Positions 1 through 8,352 are shown, counted from the first letter of the stretch. The stretch is DNA of 37,129 bases from Candidatus Woesearchaeota archaeon (GCA_030751555.1 JASMFX010000087.1:1-37129), one strand, 5' to 3'. A program made the numbers and translations. Notes: generated by a model not told the origin, from the sequence alone.

Positions 1-72
1 GATTCAAAGAGGATATTTTTTGAATGGAATGAATGGTTGAGAAAACAGCATAAGAGAAAGAGTTTAGAATAA
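1..72 (+). CDS. C-terminal end of upstream gene, probable pilus/secretion ATPase (partial)
   Basis: An open frame runs from base 1 to a TAA at 70-72 and gives a basic tail ending FFEWNEWLRKQHKRKSLE. One base separates this stop from the ATG of the next gene, so the two are almost certainly co-transcribed and translationally coupled. In archaea the gene before a TadC/ArlJ-like membrane protein is usually a VirB11/PilT/ArlI-type ATPase, so I infer that identity from position alone. Only 23 residues are visible and no domain can be recognised. Confidence 0.5.
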   Translation, partial: DSKRIFFEWNEWLRKQHKRKSLE

Positions 73-73
73 A

Positions 74-2239
74 ATGGCTGACATAAAAAAAGAGGAGTAT
101 GAGAGTCTTTTGGCTAAATATAAGAGTAAGGTTGAGGAAGAGTTAGGTGGTAGTGTAAATACTCCTAGACAGATAGTCACGAAAGAATACCAACAATTTA
201 GGAAAGAGTTCATCTCCACCCATATGTCTATATACGAGCAAGCTTGTAATCTTAGTGAACAACTTTTGAAGGTAGCTCCTGATAAAAAGAAGGAAGCTGA
301 TCTGAAAGAGGCCTTAGGAACGTGTCACCTTAATGTTACTCCAGTGGGCGTTGTTTCTTTTTCGTTGCTTGCTCCGATATTGTTAATATTAATCGGTTCA
401 TTAGTCTCATTTGTAGCTTTCCAGGAATTCTTTTTTGTATTCTTCTTTTTTATTGTAGGGGTGTCTTTGATTGCTCCATTGAATAAACTTCCAGAGTTTT
501 TGGCTAATAGCTGGAGACTTAAGGCTTCGAATCAGATGGTATTGTGCATCTTTTATGTTGTAACTTATATGAGGCATACATCAAATATTGAGAATGCCGT
601 TGCTTTTGCAGCAGAACATTTGAGTCCTCCTTTGTCTGTTGACTTGAAGAAGGTTTTGTGGGATGTTGAGACTGGGAAGTATGAATCAGTCAAAGAATCG
701 TTGGAAGTATATCTTTCTGGGTGGAAGAAATGGAATATGGAGTTTGTTGAATCATTCCATCTGATAATATCTTCACTATATGAAAAGTCGGAAGACAGAA
801 GGTTGAGGTCATTAGACAGATCGTTGGATGTTATTCTAAATGAAACTTATGAGAAGATGCTGCATTATGCACACAATTTGAAATCTCCAATAACCATGCT
901 ACACATGTTAGGGATTATTCTGCCAATCTTAGGATTAGTTATTCTACCTTTGGTTGTCAGCTTTATGGAAGGAATAAGGTGGTTTCATATTGCTACTATC
1001 TACAATATTGCACTCCCCCTCACTGTATATGTTATGGGGAAGAACATCTTGTCTAAGAGACCTACGGGGTATGGAGATACCGATATTAGTGAAGATAATC
1101 CTGCTTTGAAGAAATATAGGAATTCAATATTTAAAATTGGTGGTGCTGAGGTTGCAGTGAATCCATTATGGATTGCAGTATTTATTGGTGCGGTGTTATT
1201 TTTGATTGGGTTTTCCCCTATAGTTTTGAACTTTTTAGAGGTTTCTGATGTAGGTATAGGTACTGAAGATATATCCAGCTCATGCGGATATGTTTTTTGC
1301 TTGTTGGGATATGAAACTATGGAGAATGGTGATGTTAGGGGTCCTTTTGGTCTTGGAGCTTCGGTGTTGAGCTTGGCTGTCACGCTGGCTTTGGGTTTAG
1401 GGTTCGGACTGTATTTTAAATTGAAGTCTAAGAATGTAATTAAATTAAGAGAGAAGTCTAAGAAACTCGAGGATGAATTTGCGTCTGCATTATTCCAACT
1501 AGGGAATAAGTTAGGTGATGGTTTTCCTGCTGAGGTTGCTGTTGGGAAGGTTGCTGAGACTATGGCTGGAACAACATCCGGGAATTTCTTTTCAATGGTC
1601 AGTTTAAATATAAGGAGACTTGGGATGGGTGTTGAGGAGGCTATCTTTAATCCTAAGTATGGTGCTATGCTTTATTTCCCATCAAAGATTATTGAGAGTT
1701 CTATGAAAGTTTTGGTTGAGTCTGTTAAGAAAGGGCCTGAGATTGCTGCTCAGTCTTTAATGAATGTTTCTAGGTATATTAAAGAGATCCATAAGGTTAA
1801 TGAGCGGCTTAGGGATTTGATGGCCGACATTATATCTTCTATGAGTTCTCAGATTAAGTTTTTGACTCCGATTATTGCAGGTATTGTGATTGGAATAACT
1901 TCTATGATTTCATCAATAATTGGTAAATTGGGTAAGATGATTGCTTCAGGTGGTGGGGCTGATACTGGACTTGGGGCCTTGAGTGGAATAAGTTTTAGCA
2001 TTGGAGTTCCAACTTATTTCTTTCAGATAATTGTTGGAATCTATGTTGTGCAGATTGTGTATATTCTGACTATTCTTTCTAATGGTATACAAAACGGCTC
2101 TGATAAATTGAATGAGAGATTTAATCTTGGAAAGAATTTAATCAGTAGTCCTATATTGTTTTGTGTTGTTGCTTTCTTAGTTATGGTGATATTTAATATG
2201 ATTGCCGGAACAATTCTAGAAGGTGTTGTTGGGATATAA
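74..2239 (+). CDS. TadC/ArlJ-like archaeal type IV pilus assembly membrane protein
   Basis: A 721-residue polytopic membrane protein. A soluble N-terminal part (about 1-90) is followed by hydrophobic stretches near 92-136, 277-322, 365-390, 425-450, 615-640, 650-680 and 695-718. Two cytosolic helical blocks lie between them (about 140-275 and 455-610), each resembling a type II secretion F domain. This double T2SSF layout, with paired membrane hairpins, is that of archaeal TadC/ArlJ platform proteins, which anchor the assembly ATPase in the membrane and support pilin polymerisation. The adjoining upstream frame fits the partner ATPase. The ATG directly follows the previous stop. The exact appendage (pilus, archaellum or competence-like) cannot be told from this window; no pilin gene is present. 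Confidence 0.8.
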   Translation: MADIKKEEYESLLAKYKSKVEEELGGSVNTPRQIVTKEYQQFRKEFISTHMSIYEQACNLSEQLLKVAPDKKKEADLKEALGTCHLNVTPVGVVSFSLLAPILLILIGSLVSFVAFQEFFFVFFFFIVGVSLIAPLNKLPEFLANSWRLKASNQMVLCIFYVVTYMRHTSNIENAVAFAAEHLSPPLSVDLKKVLWDVETGKYESVKESLEVYLSGWKKWNMEFVESFHLIISSLYEKSEDRRLRSLDRSLDVILNETYEKMLHYAHNLKSPITMLHMLGIILPILGLVILPLVVSFMEGIRWFHIATIYNIALPLTVYVMGKNILSKRPTGYGDTDISEDNPALKKYRNSIFKIGGAEVAVNPLWIAVFIGAVLFLIGFSPIVLNFLEVSDVGIGTEDISSSCGYVFCLLGYETMENGDVRGPFGLGASVLSLAVTLALGLGFGLYFKLKSKNVIKLREKSKKLEDEFASALFQLGNKLGDGFPAEVAVGKVAETMAGTTSGNFFSMVSLNIRRLGMGVEEAIFNPKYGAMLYFPSKIIESSMKVLVESVKKGPEIAAQSLMNVSRYIKEIHKVNERLRDLMADIISSMSSQIKFLTPIIAGIVIGITSMISSIIGKLGKMIASGGGADTGLGALSGISFSIGVPTYFFQIIVGIYVVQIVYILTILSNGIQNGSDKLNERFNLGKNLISSPILFCVVAFLVMVIFNMIAGTILEGVVGI

Positions 2240-2247
2240 AGAAAAAA

Positions 2248-2321
2248 TGGGGTTACTGGAATTTGAATCCAGGACACCTACGTCTTCAGCGTAGTGCTCT
2301 CCCAGGCTGAGCTATAACCCC
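2248..2321 (-). tRNA. tRNA-Phe (anticodon GAA)
   Basis: Read on the minus strand from 2321, this folds as a complete 74-nt cloverleaf. The acceptor stem is GGGGTTA/TAACCCC with discriminator A, followed by U8 and a D-arm GCTC/GAGC. The anticodon stem CTACG/CGTAG encloses loop CTGAAGA with anticodon GAA. A 5-nt variable loop and T-arm CTGGA/TCCAG with loop TTCAAAT follow. There is no intron and no encoded CCA. Its 3' end faces the end of the TadC gene. Confidence 0.97.
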
Positions 2322-2347
2322 ATCAAAGTATAAAAGAAATCAAATTT

Positions 2348-2360
2348 GTTTAAATAGGTT
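2348..2360 (-). promoter_or_regulatory. BRE/TATA promoter of tRNA-Phe
   Basis: On the minus strand AACC is followed by TATTTAAAC. The centre is about 31 bases upstream of the mature tRNA 5' end. The expected transcription start is therefore a few bases before the tRNA, leaving a short 5' leader for RNase P. Confidence 0.6.
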
Positions 2361-2464
2361 TTGGTTTGGGAAATGTTTGGTTATTAATATAAAAAATCAT
2401 TAAAAAATAATCAATAATTAATAAAAGTTAATAAAAATAAATAAATAGTGGAAAGATATTAATA

Positions 2465-2477
2465 CTAGACATTCTAG
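2465..2477. promoter_or_regulatory. Short palindrome CTAGA-cat-TCTAG before the 308-aa gene
   Basis: Arms CTAGA and TCTAG are separated by three bases. The palindrome lies just downstream of a weak TATA-like ATATTAATA (2456-2464) and upstream of the SD GGTGAT of the following gene, so it would overlap the promoter-to-start region. It could be an operator, but the arms are only 5 bp. Confidence 0.25.
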
Positions 2478-2498
2478 AGATATAATTGGTGATGTGTA

Positions 2499-3425
2499 AT
2501 GCCTGTTGTTTTATCTACTGGAAATCCAGAAAAAGTTACTTTAGTTAGATTAGTTGAATATGCTGCTGTTCAATTGGACGAAGACAATCAAACTTTTGTT
2601 GACATGACTGTTGCTGCAATCTTGAATGTCGAAGAACCAACTGATATTTCCATGTTAGTAAGAGGGGGACCAGAGAAATTAAGAGATAGGGGTCATATGT
2701 GGGCTCCTGGTGAAAAGTACATGTTACCAGCTATTTTAGGTGGAGAGTATATTGGTCCAGGGAATTCTTCATTGGATGGTTTATCTGTTTCTCCATTTGA
2801 AATAAAGAGGGTAAGTAGTGGTGTAGTAAGAGCACAAATAGATGGAAGTCTTGAGTTACCAGTTAAAGCTTATAGACTTGAAGGGATTGAACAAGAAATG
2901 CTTCCAAGTGTTGATGATCCAATATATTCTATTGCAAGGTTTTCAATTGATGGTGAAGGGTTAGTTTTAGTAACTTTGGGTTACAGAACTAGGGTGGGTG
3001 TTAGAAGAGATATTCATGATGAGGTTGATGTATCTTTCGATGGATATGAAAGAGTAATTGAGGTGATAGATAGAAGAGTTAGAGAAAGTGGAATTGAAGG
3101 TGCTAATCCATGGGAAGGTACTCATAGGGGTGAATTTGAATATTCTCGATTAATGGATCAAATGCAAAGTTTACTTGAAATTAGACATTTATTGGTGATA
3201 AGTGCTCCAAATGGTGCAACAATATATCCTGGAGGATCCCTTACATTTTTTGGAGTTGGTAAGGAAGGAGAAAGAAGTGGTCATCTAAATAGTCCGAATG
3301 ATAATTTTACTTCTGTTGCATACTTAGATTTAATGGAAGGTGGAGGAGTATCTGCAAAAATTGCGAAACCTGGTTGTTTTGGAAGACCCATTAGTGATGG
3401 ACCAGCATATTCTATGAGGCCTTAG
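2499..3425 (+). CDS. Hypothetical protein, 308 aa, no family recognised
   Basis: The start is an ATG preceded by GGTGAT five bases upstream, a good archaeal SD. The protein is soluble, acidic to neutral, with no signal peptide, no transmembrane segment and only one cysteine (near 294). It reads as alternating beta-rich stretches (for example near 143-170 and 232-260), with an RRDIHDEVDVSFDGYERVIE segment in the middle. I recognise no catalytic motif. Codons lean towards A-ending forms (CAA, AGA, ATA) compared with the G/T-rich sense strands of the aminoacyl-tRNA synthetase and thi genes, like several other orphan genes here. It stands alone between tRNA-Phe and the convergent ssb gene. Confidence 0.75.
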   Translation: MPVVLSTGNPEKVTLVRLVEYAAVQLDEDNQTFVDMTVAAILNVEEPTDISMLVRGGPEKLRDRGHMWAPGEKYMLPAILGGEYIGPGNSSLDGLSVSPFEIKRVSSGVVRAQIDGSLELPVKAYRLEGIEQEMLPSVDDPIYSIARFSIDGEGLVLVTLGYRTRVGVRRDIHDEVDVSFDGYERVIEVIDRRVRESGIEGANPWEGTHRGEFEYSRLMDQMQSLLEIRHLLVISAPNGATIYPGGSLTFFGVGKEGERSGHLNSPNDNFTSVAYLDLMEGGGVSAKIAKPGCFGRPISDGPAYSMRP

Positions 3426-3490
3426 GAAAAAACCAATAAAGAAATAATCAATAGCTTAAAATTTAATAAAATAAATAATAGAAAAATAAA

Positions 3491-3913
3491 TTACCCAATA
3501 TACTCTTCGTCGTTGACTGGTTTTTCGTCTTGTTGTTTTGGTTCTGGCTGAGTAGCTTCAGGTGGTACGTTAGAATAAACCTTGCCTTCTTCAGTTGATC
3601 CTTCGGTTGAGCTTGAGGCTTCTGCTTTGCCAACGATTTCGAACTTTCCAAACTTTCCGGTTGTTAACTGTAACTCCCCTTGCCATTCGTTGACATAACC
3701 GTTACTTATCTTTACTTTGTCCCCTACTTTTACTTCGTCAATTTGTTCGTTCCATAGGGAAATTTTAACTTGGCCTGATCCGTCTTTTGCTACTGCGTTG
3801 CACACCCTGCCTGGTTTCCCGAACTTTTCAAATTCTCTGATGTCGCCTTTTTCAACTACGTCTAGAACTAATTCCACATTTCCTTGTCTTGCTTGTAAGT
3901 CTTTTACTTCCAT
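3491..3913 (-). CDS. ssb: Single OB-fold ssDNA-binding protein, crenarchaeal SSB type
   Basis: A 140-residue protein with one N-terminal OB fold (about 1-95), including a segment reading VKISLWNEQIDEVKVGDKV and then NEWQGELQL. This closely follows the layout of the Sulfolobus-type SSB: one OB domain that coats single-stranded DNA, plus a flexible tail. The tail here (about 96-140) is rich in Glu, Gln, Pro and Ser and ends NDEEYIG; such acidic tails usually recruit partner proteins. It is the last gene of the minus-strand run rfcL-glyS-ssb and has its own TATA-like ATTTATAAAC around 3936-3946, overlapping the glyS stop. That TATA would place the start close to the ATG and give a near-leaderless mRNA. 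Confidence 0.85.
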   Translation of the reverse strand: MEVKDLQARQGNVELVLDVVEKGDIREFEKFGKPGRVCNAVAKDGSGQVKISLWNEQIDEVKVGDKVKISNGYVNEWQGELQLTTGKFGKFEIVGKAEASSSTEGSTEEGKVYSNVPPEATQPEPKQQDEKPVNDEEYIG

Positions 3914-3946
3914 TTTATGATTAGGATGGATAGGTAGTTTATAAAT

Positions 3947-5362
3947 TTATTTGTTGAGTAGTTCTCTTAAGGTTTCCTTTAAGTCTTTTATTGGAGTTCT
4001 GACTTGTTTTGTTGTATCACGATCTCTTATTGTGACCTTTTTGTCTTTTAACGAGTCGAAATCAAATGTGATGCAAAAAGGAATTCCTATCTCGTCTGCT
4101 CTTGCATATCTTCGTCCAACTGAACCTGATTTGTCAAACATTGAGTTGAATTCTTCTGATAAGTCTGTGAATAGCTTTTTTGCTTCTTTTTCTAGTTTGT
4201 TTACTAACGGGAAGATTCCCACTTTTATTGGAGCTAATTTTGGATGTAGTTTTAGCACTACATTTCCCCTTTTTTTGTCGTCATTGTATGCTTCGAAGAT
4301 GAATGTTAGAAATGCACGGTCAATACCTTGTGATGGTTCTGAGGCAACATAAGGGATTACTTTTTCTTTTGCTTCTTCATCGAAGTATTCCATACTGGTG
4401 TTTGAGAATTTCATGTGCTGAGTGAGGTCGAATTGCTGTCTGTCTGCGTTTCCATGTATTTCTTTCCAGCCGAATGGGAAATTATATTCAATATCGAAGC
4501 ATGCTGATGCGTAATGTGCTAACTCGTCTTTATGATGCTCTCTTAATCTTAGATTTTCTTTTTTTATTCCTAGGTCTAGGAAGAATTTGTAGTATTTAGC
4601 TAACCAGTAAGCGTGCCAAGGAGATGCTATTCTTTTTGTGACCATCTGGTCTATTGTTATTTCTGAATGGGGTTTGTTGGCTTTTTGTTCTTTTTCTGTT
4701 ATTAAGTTTAATTTCATACTTTCTACTTCTTTTATGAATGGACAGTTGTTTACGTCTTTTGGGTTGATGAAGTATTCAATCTCGAATTGTTCGAATTCTC
4801 TTGAACGGAATAGGAAGTCTCTTGGAGAAATTTCATTTCGGAATGCTTTTCCGGTTTGTGCTATACCGAAAGGGAGTTTTTTTCTTGATGTTTCCTGGAC
4901 TAATTTGTAGTTTGTGAATATGACTTGTGCTGTTTCTGGTCTTAAGTAGGAGATATTTCCTTCAACTGGACCTACGTTTGTTGTGAACATTAGGTTTAGC
5001 TTTCCAGAGCTTTTTAGTTTTGCTTCGCACTTTGGACAAGTCATTCCCTTATCGTCATCTCCTTTAACCATTATCCTGCATTTAGGGCATTTGTAGATGT
5101 AATCTAGGAATGAATCAACATGGCCTGATGCTTCCCAAACTTTTGGGTGAGTTATTGTTGTTCCGTCAATTCCTACAACATCTTCTCTTTGTTGTACGAA
5201 AACATTCCAAAATTGGCTTTTTATGTTGTTTTTTAGCTCTACGCCTAATGGACCGTAATCAAAGAAACCTGCCATTCCTCCGTATATTTCGGAGTTTTGG
5301 AAAACAAAGCCTTTTTTCTTGCAGAAAGTTGCCATGTCTTCAATTGAGATTTTTTCTTCCAT
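3947..5362 (-). CDS. glyS: Glycyl-tRNA synthetase, class II, archaeal/eukaryotic type
   Basis: This enzyme charges tRNA-Gly with glycine using ATP. The 471-residue protein starts with the family's N-terminal block FDYGPLGVELKNN (about 34-46). It carries a zinc ribbon with CPKC at 92-95 and CPKC at 109-112. Class II motif 2 contains FRNE at 174-177 followed by SPRDFLFRSREFEQFEIEYF. Motif 3 contains EPSQGIDRAF at about 342-351, and an anticodon-binding domain follows. It is shorter than many archaeal GlyRSs (roughly 550-600 residues), mainly through trimmed insertions, and no key motif is lost. It follows rfcL on the same strand after 50 AT-rich bases that hold a possible TATA of its own. Confidence 0.97.
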   Translation of the reverse strand: MEEKISIEDMATFCKKKGFVFQNSEIYGGMAGFFDYGPLGVELKNNIKSQFWNVFVQQREDVVGIDGTTITHPKVWEASGHVDSFLDYIYKCPKCRIMVKGDDDKGMTCPKCEAKLKSSGKLNLMFTTNVGPVEGNISYLRPETAQVIFTNYKLVQETSRKKLPFGIAQTGKAFRNEISPRDFLFRSREFEQFEIEYFINPKDVNNCPFIKEVESMKLNLITEKEQKANKPHSEITIDQMVTKRIASPWHAYWLAKYYKFFLDLGIKKENLRLREHHKDELAHYASACFDIEYNFPFGWKEIHGNADRQQFDLTQHMKFSNTSMEYFDEEAKEKVIPYVASEPSQGIDRAFLTFIFEAYNDDKKRGNVVLKLHPKLAPIKVGIFPLVNKLEKEAKKLFTDLSEEFNSMFDKSGSVGRRYARADEIGIPFCITFDFDSLKDKKVTIRDRDTTKQVRTPIKDLKETLRELLNK

Positions 5363-5412
5363 TCTGATTATTAGTTTTATTATTGTTTATTAAATTATTG
5401 GTTTATTTGGAG

Positions 5413-6603
5413 TTATTTCTTCAGCCATTGAATTTCTTCTTTGGTTAAATCTAATTGTTTTGTGATGTTGTTTGACATTTCTTTGTTGTTTCTGAAGATT
5501 GATCTGTAAAGGTCAATTTGGGGCAAGATATTTCTTGTTGAGGTGTGAGTATGGTCTGCAATCTTTTGAGCTATTGCTTTCTTTTTCATGCTCTTTTGTT
5601 TTGCCCACCAAAGTTTTAGAATTCTTCCTGTTGGTTTGTAGTCTACGAACTTTTTGTATTTTTGGTCTTTTGAGACTGCTATTCCTGCTGTGATTAGGGC
5701 GTTTATGTAGATAAGAAATCTCCAGTGCTGCCATCTTCTTATTCTTCTATTGAATATGTCTGCTTTGCTTAACTTATCGTATGCTCTTGCTAGGTCTTCT
5801 GGTTTGTCGTATTCACTTGGTAAGTTTTCATCTAACCATAGAAGTTGATCGTTTAGGTCTTCTTTTACATTGTCGAAAGCTGCTATTGCAATATTTGGAT
5901 CGGTTGTTTTGAAGATTTTTGTTAAGGCTGTTTTTATTGATTCTTCTTTTAGTCTTTCTCCTAGTTCTGCTAGGTTGTCTGTTTCATAAGATGCTGTTTC
6001 TAAGTCTGTTATTGCTGCTCTGGCATCTCCTGCTGACATTCTTGCTAACATTTTTAATGAAGATTCTTTGATGTCTAGCTTTTCTTTTTCTGCTATGTCT
6101 TTTAGTAGTGTTACTAGTGATTGGGGTGTTAGTGAATCATATTTTACCATCTCTGTTTTTTTTCTTAATGAAGATAGTTTTCTGTCCCATGGATTTGTTG
6201 TTGTTAGGACGAATGGGAAGGTTGATGTTTGGATTAGTTTTATGATTGTTGGTATGCCTCCACGGTCTTTCATCCCAGATAGACCATCTACTTCATCGAT
6301 AAGGATTATTTTCCCTTTTGAGAACAAGGACATTTGTTTTGAGGCTCCGCCCACTTTATTTTCTATCTGCTCTTTGTTTCTTGTGTCACTGGCGTTTATT
6401 TCAATAAGCTCTAGGTTTAGTTCTTTTGCTACTGCATATGTAGAGGATGTTTTTCCTGTTCCCGATGGGCCGTATAGGAGGATTGCTTTTTTTTTCTGGG
6501 TTTTGTAGTTTGTTATGAAGTCTTTTAGAGTTTTTACTGCTTCATCTTGACCAATTATTTCCTGAGAATTTTTTGGCTGATATTTTATTGTGTAAGGGAG
6601 CAT
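5413..6603 (-). CDS. rfcL: Replication factor C large subunit
   Basis: This is the AAA+ clamp-loader subunit that opens and loads PCNA during DNA replication. Visible motifs are Walker A GPSGTGKT (45-52), Walker B LIDEVD (101-106), sensor 1 TTTN (134-137) and sensor 2 GDAR (192-195). A helical collar follows, with the typical ARAYDKLSKADIFNRRI segment (about 269-285). At 396 residues it is shorter than most archaeal RfcL proteins, and it ends TKEEIQWLKK without an obvious PCNA-interacting QxxLxxFF box. On the minus strand TTTAAAAACC lies about 26 bases before the ATG, so the mRNA is probably leaderless. The small subunit gene is not in the window. Confidence 0.96.
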   Translation of the reverse strand: MLPYTIKYQPKNSQEIIGQDEAVKTLKDFITNYKTQKKKAILLYGPSGTGKTSSTYAVAKELNLELIEINASDTRNKEQIENKVGGASKQMSLFSKGKIILIDEVDGLSGMKDRGGIPTIIKLIQTSTFPFVLTTTNPWDRKLSSLRKKTEMVKYDSLTPQSLVTLLKDIAEKEKLDIKESSLKMLARMSAGDARAAITDLETASYETDNLAELGERLKEESIKTALTKIFKTTDPNIAIAAFDNVKEDLNDQLLWLDENLPSEYDKPEDLARAYDKLSKADIFNRRIRRWQHWRFLIYINALITAGIAVSKDQKYKKFVDYKPTGRILKLWWAKQKSMKKKAIAQKIADHTHTSTRNILPQIDLYRSIFRNNKEMSNNITKQLDLTKEEIQWLKK

Positions 6604-6670
6604 AGGATTTGGGAAGAATGAAGGGTTTTTAAATTTTTAGGAGAATAAACAAATAAATAAAAATAAGAAA

Positions 6671-7102
6671 TTAAGATGTGATAATATCCACAACTTTGAT
6701 CTTAAATGTTAATGTTTTTCCGGCTAATGGATGGTTTAAGTCCAAAGTTATTTCTTTTTCTTCTACTTTAATTATTTTTGAAGGTATTTGTTGTCCATCT
6801 GGTGTGCCTATTGCAATCATCATGCCTGGCTTTGGTTCCTGGTTAATAGGAAGCTTATCTCTTGGTATGCTTTTTTGAAGGTCTGGGTTATGTTCACCGT
6901 AAGCGTCTTTTGGCTCAAGCTTTATTTCTTTTTCCTGGCCTTTTTCCATTCCGATAACTGCACTATCAAATCCTTTGATTAATTGGCCTGAACCAACTTC
7001 GAATTCTAAAGGCTGTTTTCCTTCTGATGTGTCGAATACTTTTCCATCTTCTAATGTTCCTGTATAATCAACTTTTATTTTGTCTCCTGCTTTAATTGTC
7101 AT
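6671..7102 (-). CDS. FKBP-type peptidyl-prolyl cis-trans isomerase, SlyD-like
   Basis: The 143-residue protein opens with the FKBP signature VDYTGTLEDGKVFDTS, followed by GSGQLIKGFDSAVIGMEKGQ. An inserted-in-flap (IF) domain follows (about 70-120; PEDAYGEHNP-like, then IPSKIIKVEEKEITLDLNHPLAG), and the FKBP strand LTFKIKVVDI closes the fold. This FKBP plus IF layout is that of the short archaeal FKBPs, cytosolic foldases that isomerise prolyl bonds and act as chaperones. There is no metal-binding His tail. The ATG follows GGAGTTGAT, and a TATA-like TTTAAATA lies about 40 bases upstream. It is divergently transcribed from the small membrane protein at 7241. Confidence 0.95.
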   Translation of the reverse strand: MTIKAGDKIKVDYTGTLEDGKVFDTSEGKQPLEFEVGSGQLIKGFDSAVIGMEKGQEKEIKLEPKDAYGEHNPDLQKSIPRDKLPINQEPKPGMMIAIGTPDGQQIPSKIIKVEEKEITLDLNHPLAGKTLTFKIKVVDIITS

Positions 7103-7186
7103 GTTATCAACTCCAGTTTAGTTGTGAGAATCATTAATATTATTTAAAGTTTTAGTTTCTATTTGAGTAGATTATTTAGAGAAAGG

Positions 7187-7195
7187 TTTATATAT
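7187..7195 (+). promoter_or_regulatory. TATA box of the frameshifted small membrane protein gene
   Basis: GAAAGG followed by TTTATATAT is a good BRE/TATA pair. It predicts a start near 7216 and a leader of about 25 bases that contains the SD GGTGAT (7231-7236) before the ATG at 7241. Confidence 0.6.
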
Positions 7196-7240
7196 TAGAA
7201 GTTGCAGAGTTTAATTTATCAAAAAAGAGTGGTGATAGAT

Positions 7241-7488
7241 ATGGCTAAAAAAAGAGTACCCTTAAGAAGGTCATCAGTAAGGAGAAGAAGGAAATCAAAA
7301 AGAAAGTACCTCTTTTCAAGAAGATTCTAGGTGATGAGTTTTTAGCTGTATCTGCGATAATATTATTTGGTTCATTCCTGAAATTAGGATGGGGTTCTTT
7401 TAGTATTGCGCTAACCTTGATGATAATTGCAACGTTTTCTTTTATAGCTGGGATTAGCATAAAAGGGTATGTTAAGGAGAATCAATAA
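7241..7488 (+). pseudogene. Small two-helix membrane protein with an apparent -1 frameshift at A7
   Basis: Promoter, SD (GGTGAT) and ATG are intact, but the initial frame ends after 29 codons at TAG 7328-7330. The reading frame shifted by -1 continues with convincing coding character to TAA 7486-7488. Slipping back one base in the A7 run (7247-7253) joins MAKK to KSTLKKVISKEKKEIKKKV and gives an 82-residue protein. It would have a Lys-rich N-terminus and two membrane helices (about 37-53 and 57-77), ending IKGYVKENQ. The unshifted product is an implausibly Arg-rich 29-mer. The cause may be a real 1-bp deletion, slippage by polymerase or ribosome, or an assembly error; the sequence alone cannot decide. 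Confidence 0.65.
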
Positions 7489-7505
7489 ATTAATTATTTT
7501 TTAAT

Positions 7506-8015
7506 TTATTGTTGTCTTGAGGTTTTCTGTTGTAATAGTCTGTCGAAGTGTGATGCTAATCTTGTAGGTTCGGTATAAGGACATGATTGATCTTTTGCTT
7601 CTGGATATTTACCGATATGAGGTTGTGCATCAATTCCATGATAGAATATTGTTTTTGGCATTGCGCCTTCTTCTGCAATGATGTCTAGGATGCCTTCTGC
7701 TAAAAGAGCCCCCTCTGCCACCATACAATCCACAATAATTGCATCAACACTTGAAAGACTGGTTTGCTCTGTTCCTAAATTTGGGACTGTATCTAATTCC
7801 TGATAATGAACCCCTATTTTTCCAACAGATTCTAAAAGAGCCTTAATGTCAGTGTATCCAGAGTCTGAACCGCAATATAGAACGTGAAGAGTGTAACTTG
7901 GTTCTCCTAATCCTCTTGCTCGACGGTTTCGCAATTTTTCTTTTCTTTCTTCTTTACTTATTGCGTCCCTCATCTCCCTTCGTTGACTTCCCCCGCCTAG
8001 AAACACATCTTCCAT
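7506..8015 (-). CDS. Hypothetical protein, 169 aa, receiver-like alpha/beta core
   Basis: I place the start at the ATG at 8015, because GAGGT lies seven bases before it; a longer frame reaches 8057 without such support. A charged helical N-terminus (KEERKEKLRNRRARG) precedes a single alpha/beta domain beginning LHVLYCGSDSG. It contains VDAIIVDCMVAEGA (an Asp at the end of a buried strand, where a receiver domain carries its phospho-acceptor) and KTIFYHG near the position of strand 4. The order of strands and helices resembles a CheY-like or flavodoxin-like fold. Without the acidic pair and the switch Lys it may be a pseudo-receiver. Function is unknown. It is the last of the minus-strand genes after the two-component operon but probably has its own promoter (ATTTAAAT near 8076-8083). 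Confidence 0.65.
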   Translation of the reverse strand: MEDVFLGGGSQRREMRDAISKEERKEKLRNRRARGLGEPSYTLHVLYCGSDSGYTDIKALLESVGKIGVHYQELDTVPNLGTEQTSLSSVDAIIVDCMVAEGALLAEGILDIIAEEGAMPKTIFYHGIDAQPHIGKYPEAKDQSCPYTEPTRLASHFDRLLQQKTSRQQ

Positions 8016-8118
8016 TTTGGATACCTCATAGAAAAAGATATAATATTTCTTTTTCAAAAGGGAGAATGTTTTAGAATTTAAATGTTTTATTGTGAAAATT
8101 ACGAAAAAAAGAAAAAGC

Positions 8119-8352
8119 TTATAAGCTTTCCAAAGCTTTTTTCATCAATGGTAGGACTGATTCTACTTCTTCTTTTATCATCCTTCCTAGTTTAGCAAAG
8201 CTCCATTCGCCATTTTGGTTCATGTTTTCTCTTGAAAGCTGAAGTTTTTTCTCGCCTTCATTATAACTATAGATTCCAACATGAATCCTTGTTGTTTCGA
8301 AGATTGCCGTTTCTTTGAAAATTTCCTTATTTAAATTTGGGTCAAATGCCAT
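8119..8352 (-). CDS. Small PC4/YdbC-like protein, 77 aa
   Basis: A 77-residue protein whose central strands (RIHVGIYSYNEGEKKLQLSR, WSFAKLGRMI) are followed by an amphipathic C-terminal helix (EEVESVLPLMKKALESL). Such a curved sheet plus helix resembles the ssDNA-binding PC4/YdbC fold found in small archaeal proteins, which would suggest single-stranded nucleic acid binding or a role in transcription. I hold this only as a family resemblance. The ATG follows GGTGAT three bases upstream. A TATA-like TTTTAAAAA (8385-8393) gives it its own promoter, separate from the mini-ORF unit upstream. Confidence 0.7.
   Translation of the reverse strand: MAFDPNLNKEIFKETAIFETTRIHVGIYSYNEGEKKLQLSRENMNQNGEWSFAKLGRMIKEEVESVLPLMKKALESL

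Noticed and set aside
1000..1383. Long minus-strand ORF inside the TadC gene, and similar antisense ORFs inside glyS, rfcL, cysS, thiM and topA
   Set aside because: These are frame shadows: they lie within confident genes, lack promoters and SDs, and have Ser/Phe/Leu-rich compositions typical of antisense reading.
2373..2387. Four-codon ORF MFGY after a TATA-like sequence
   Set aside because: It has no SD, the TATA spacing is too short, and the TATA is explained by tRNA-Phe on the other strand. Nothing links its codons to the neighbouring genes.
7245..7460. Minus-strand ORF over the frameshifted small membrane gene
   Set aside because: The plus strand has promoter, SD and coding character; the minus ORF has none, and its hydrophobic, Lys/Asn-rich content mirrors the plus-strand codons.
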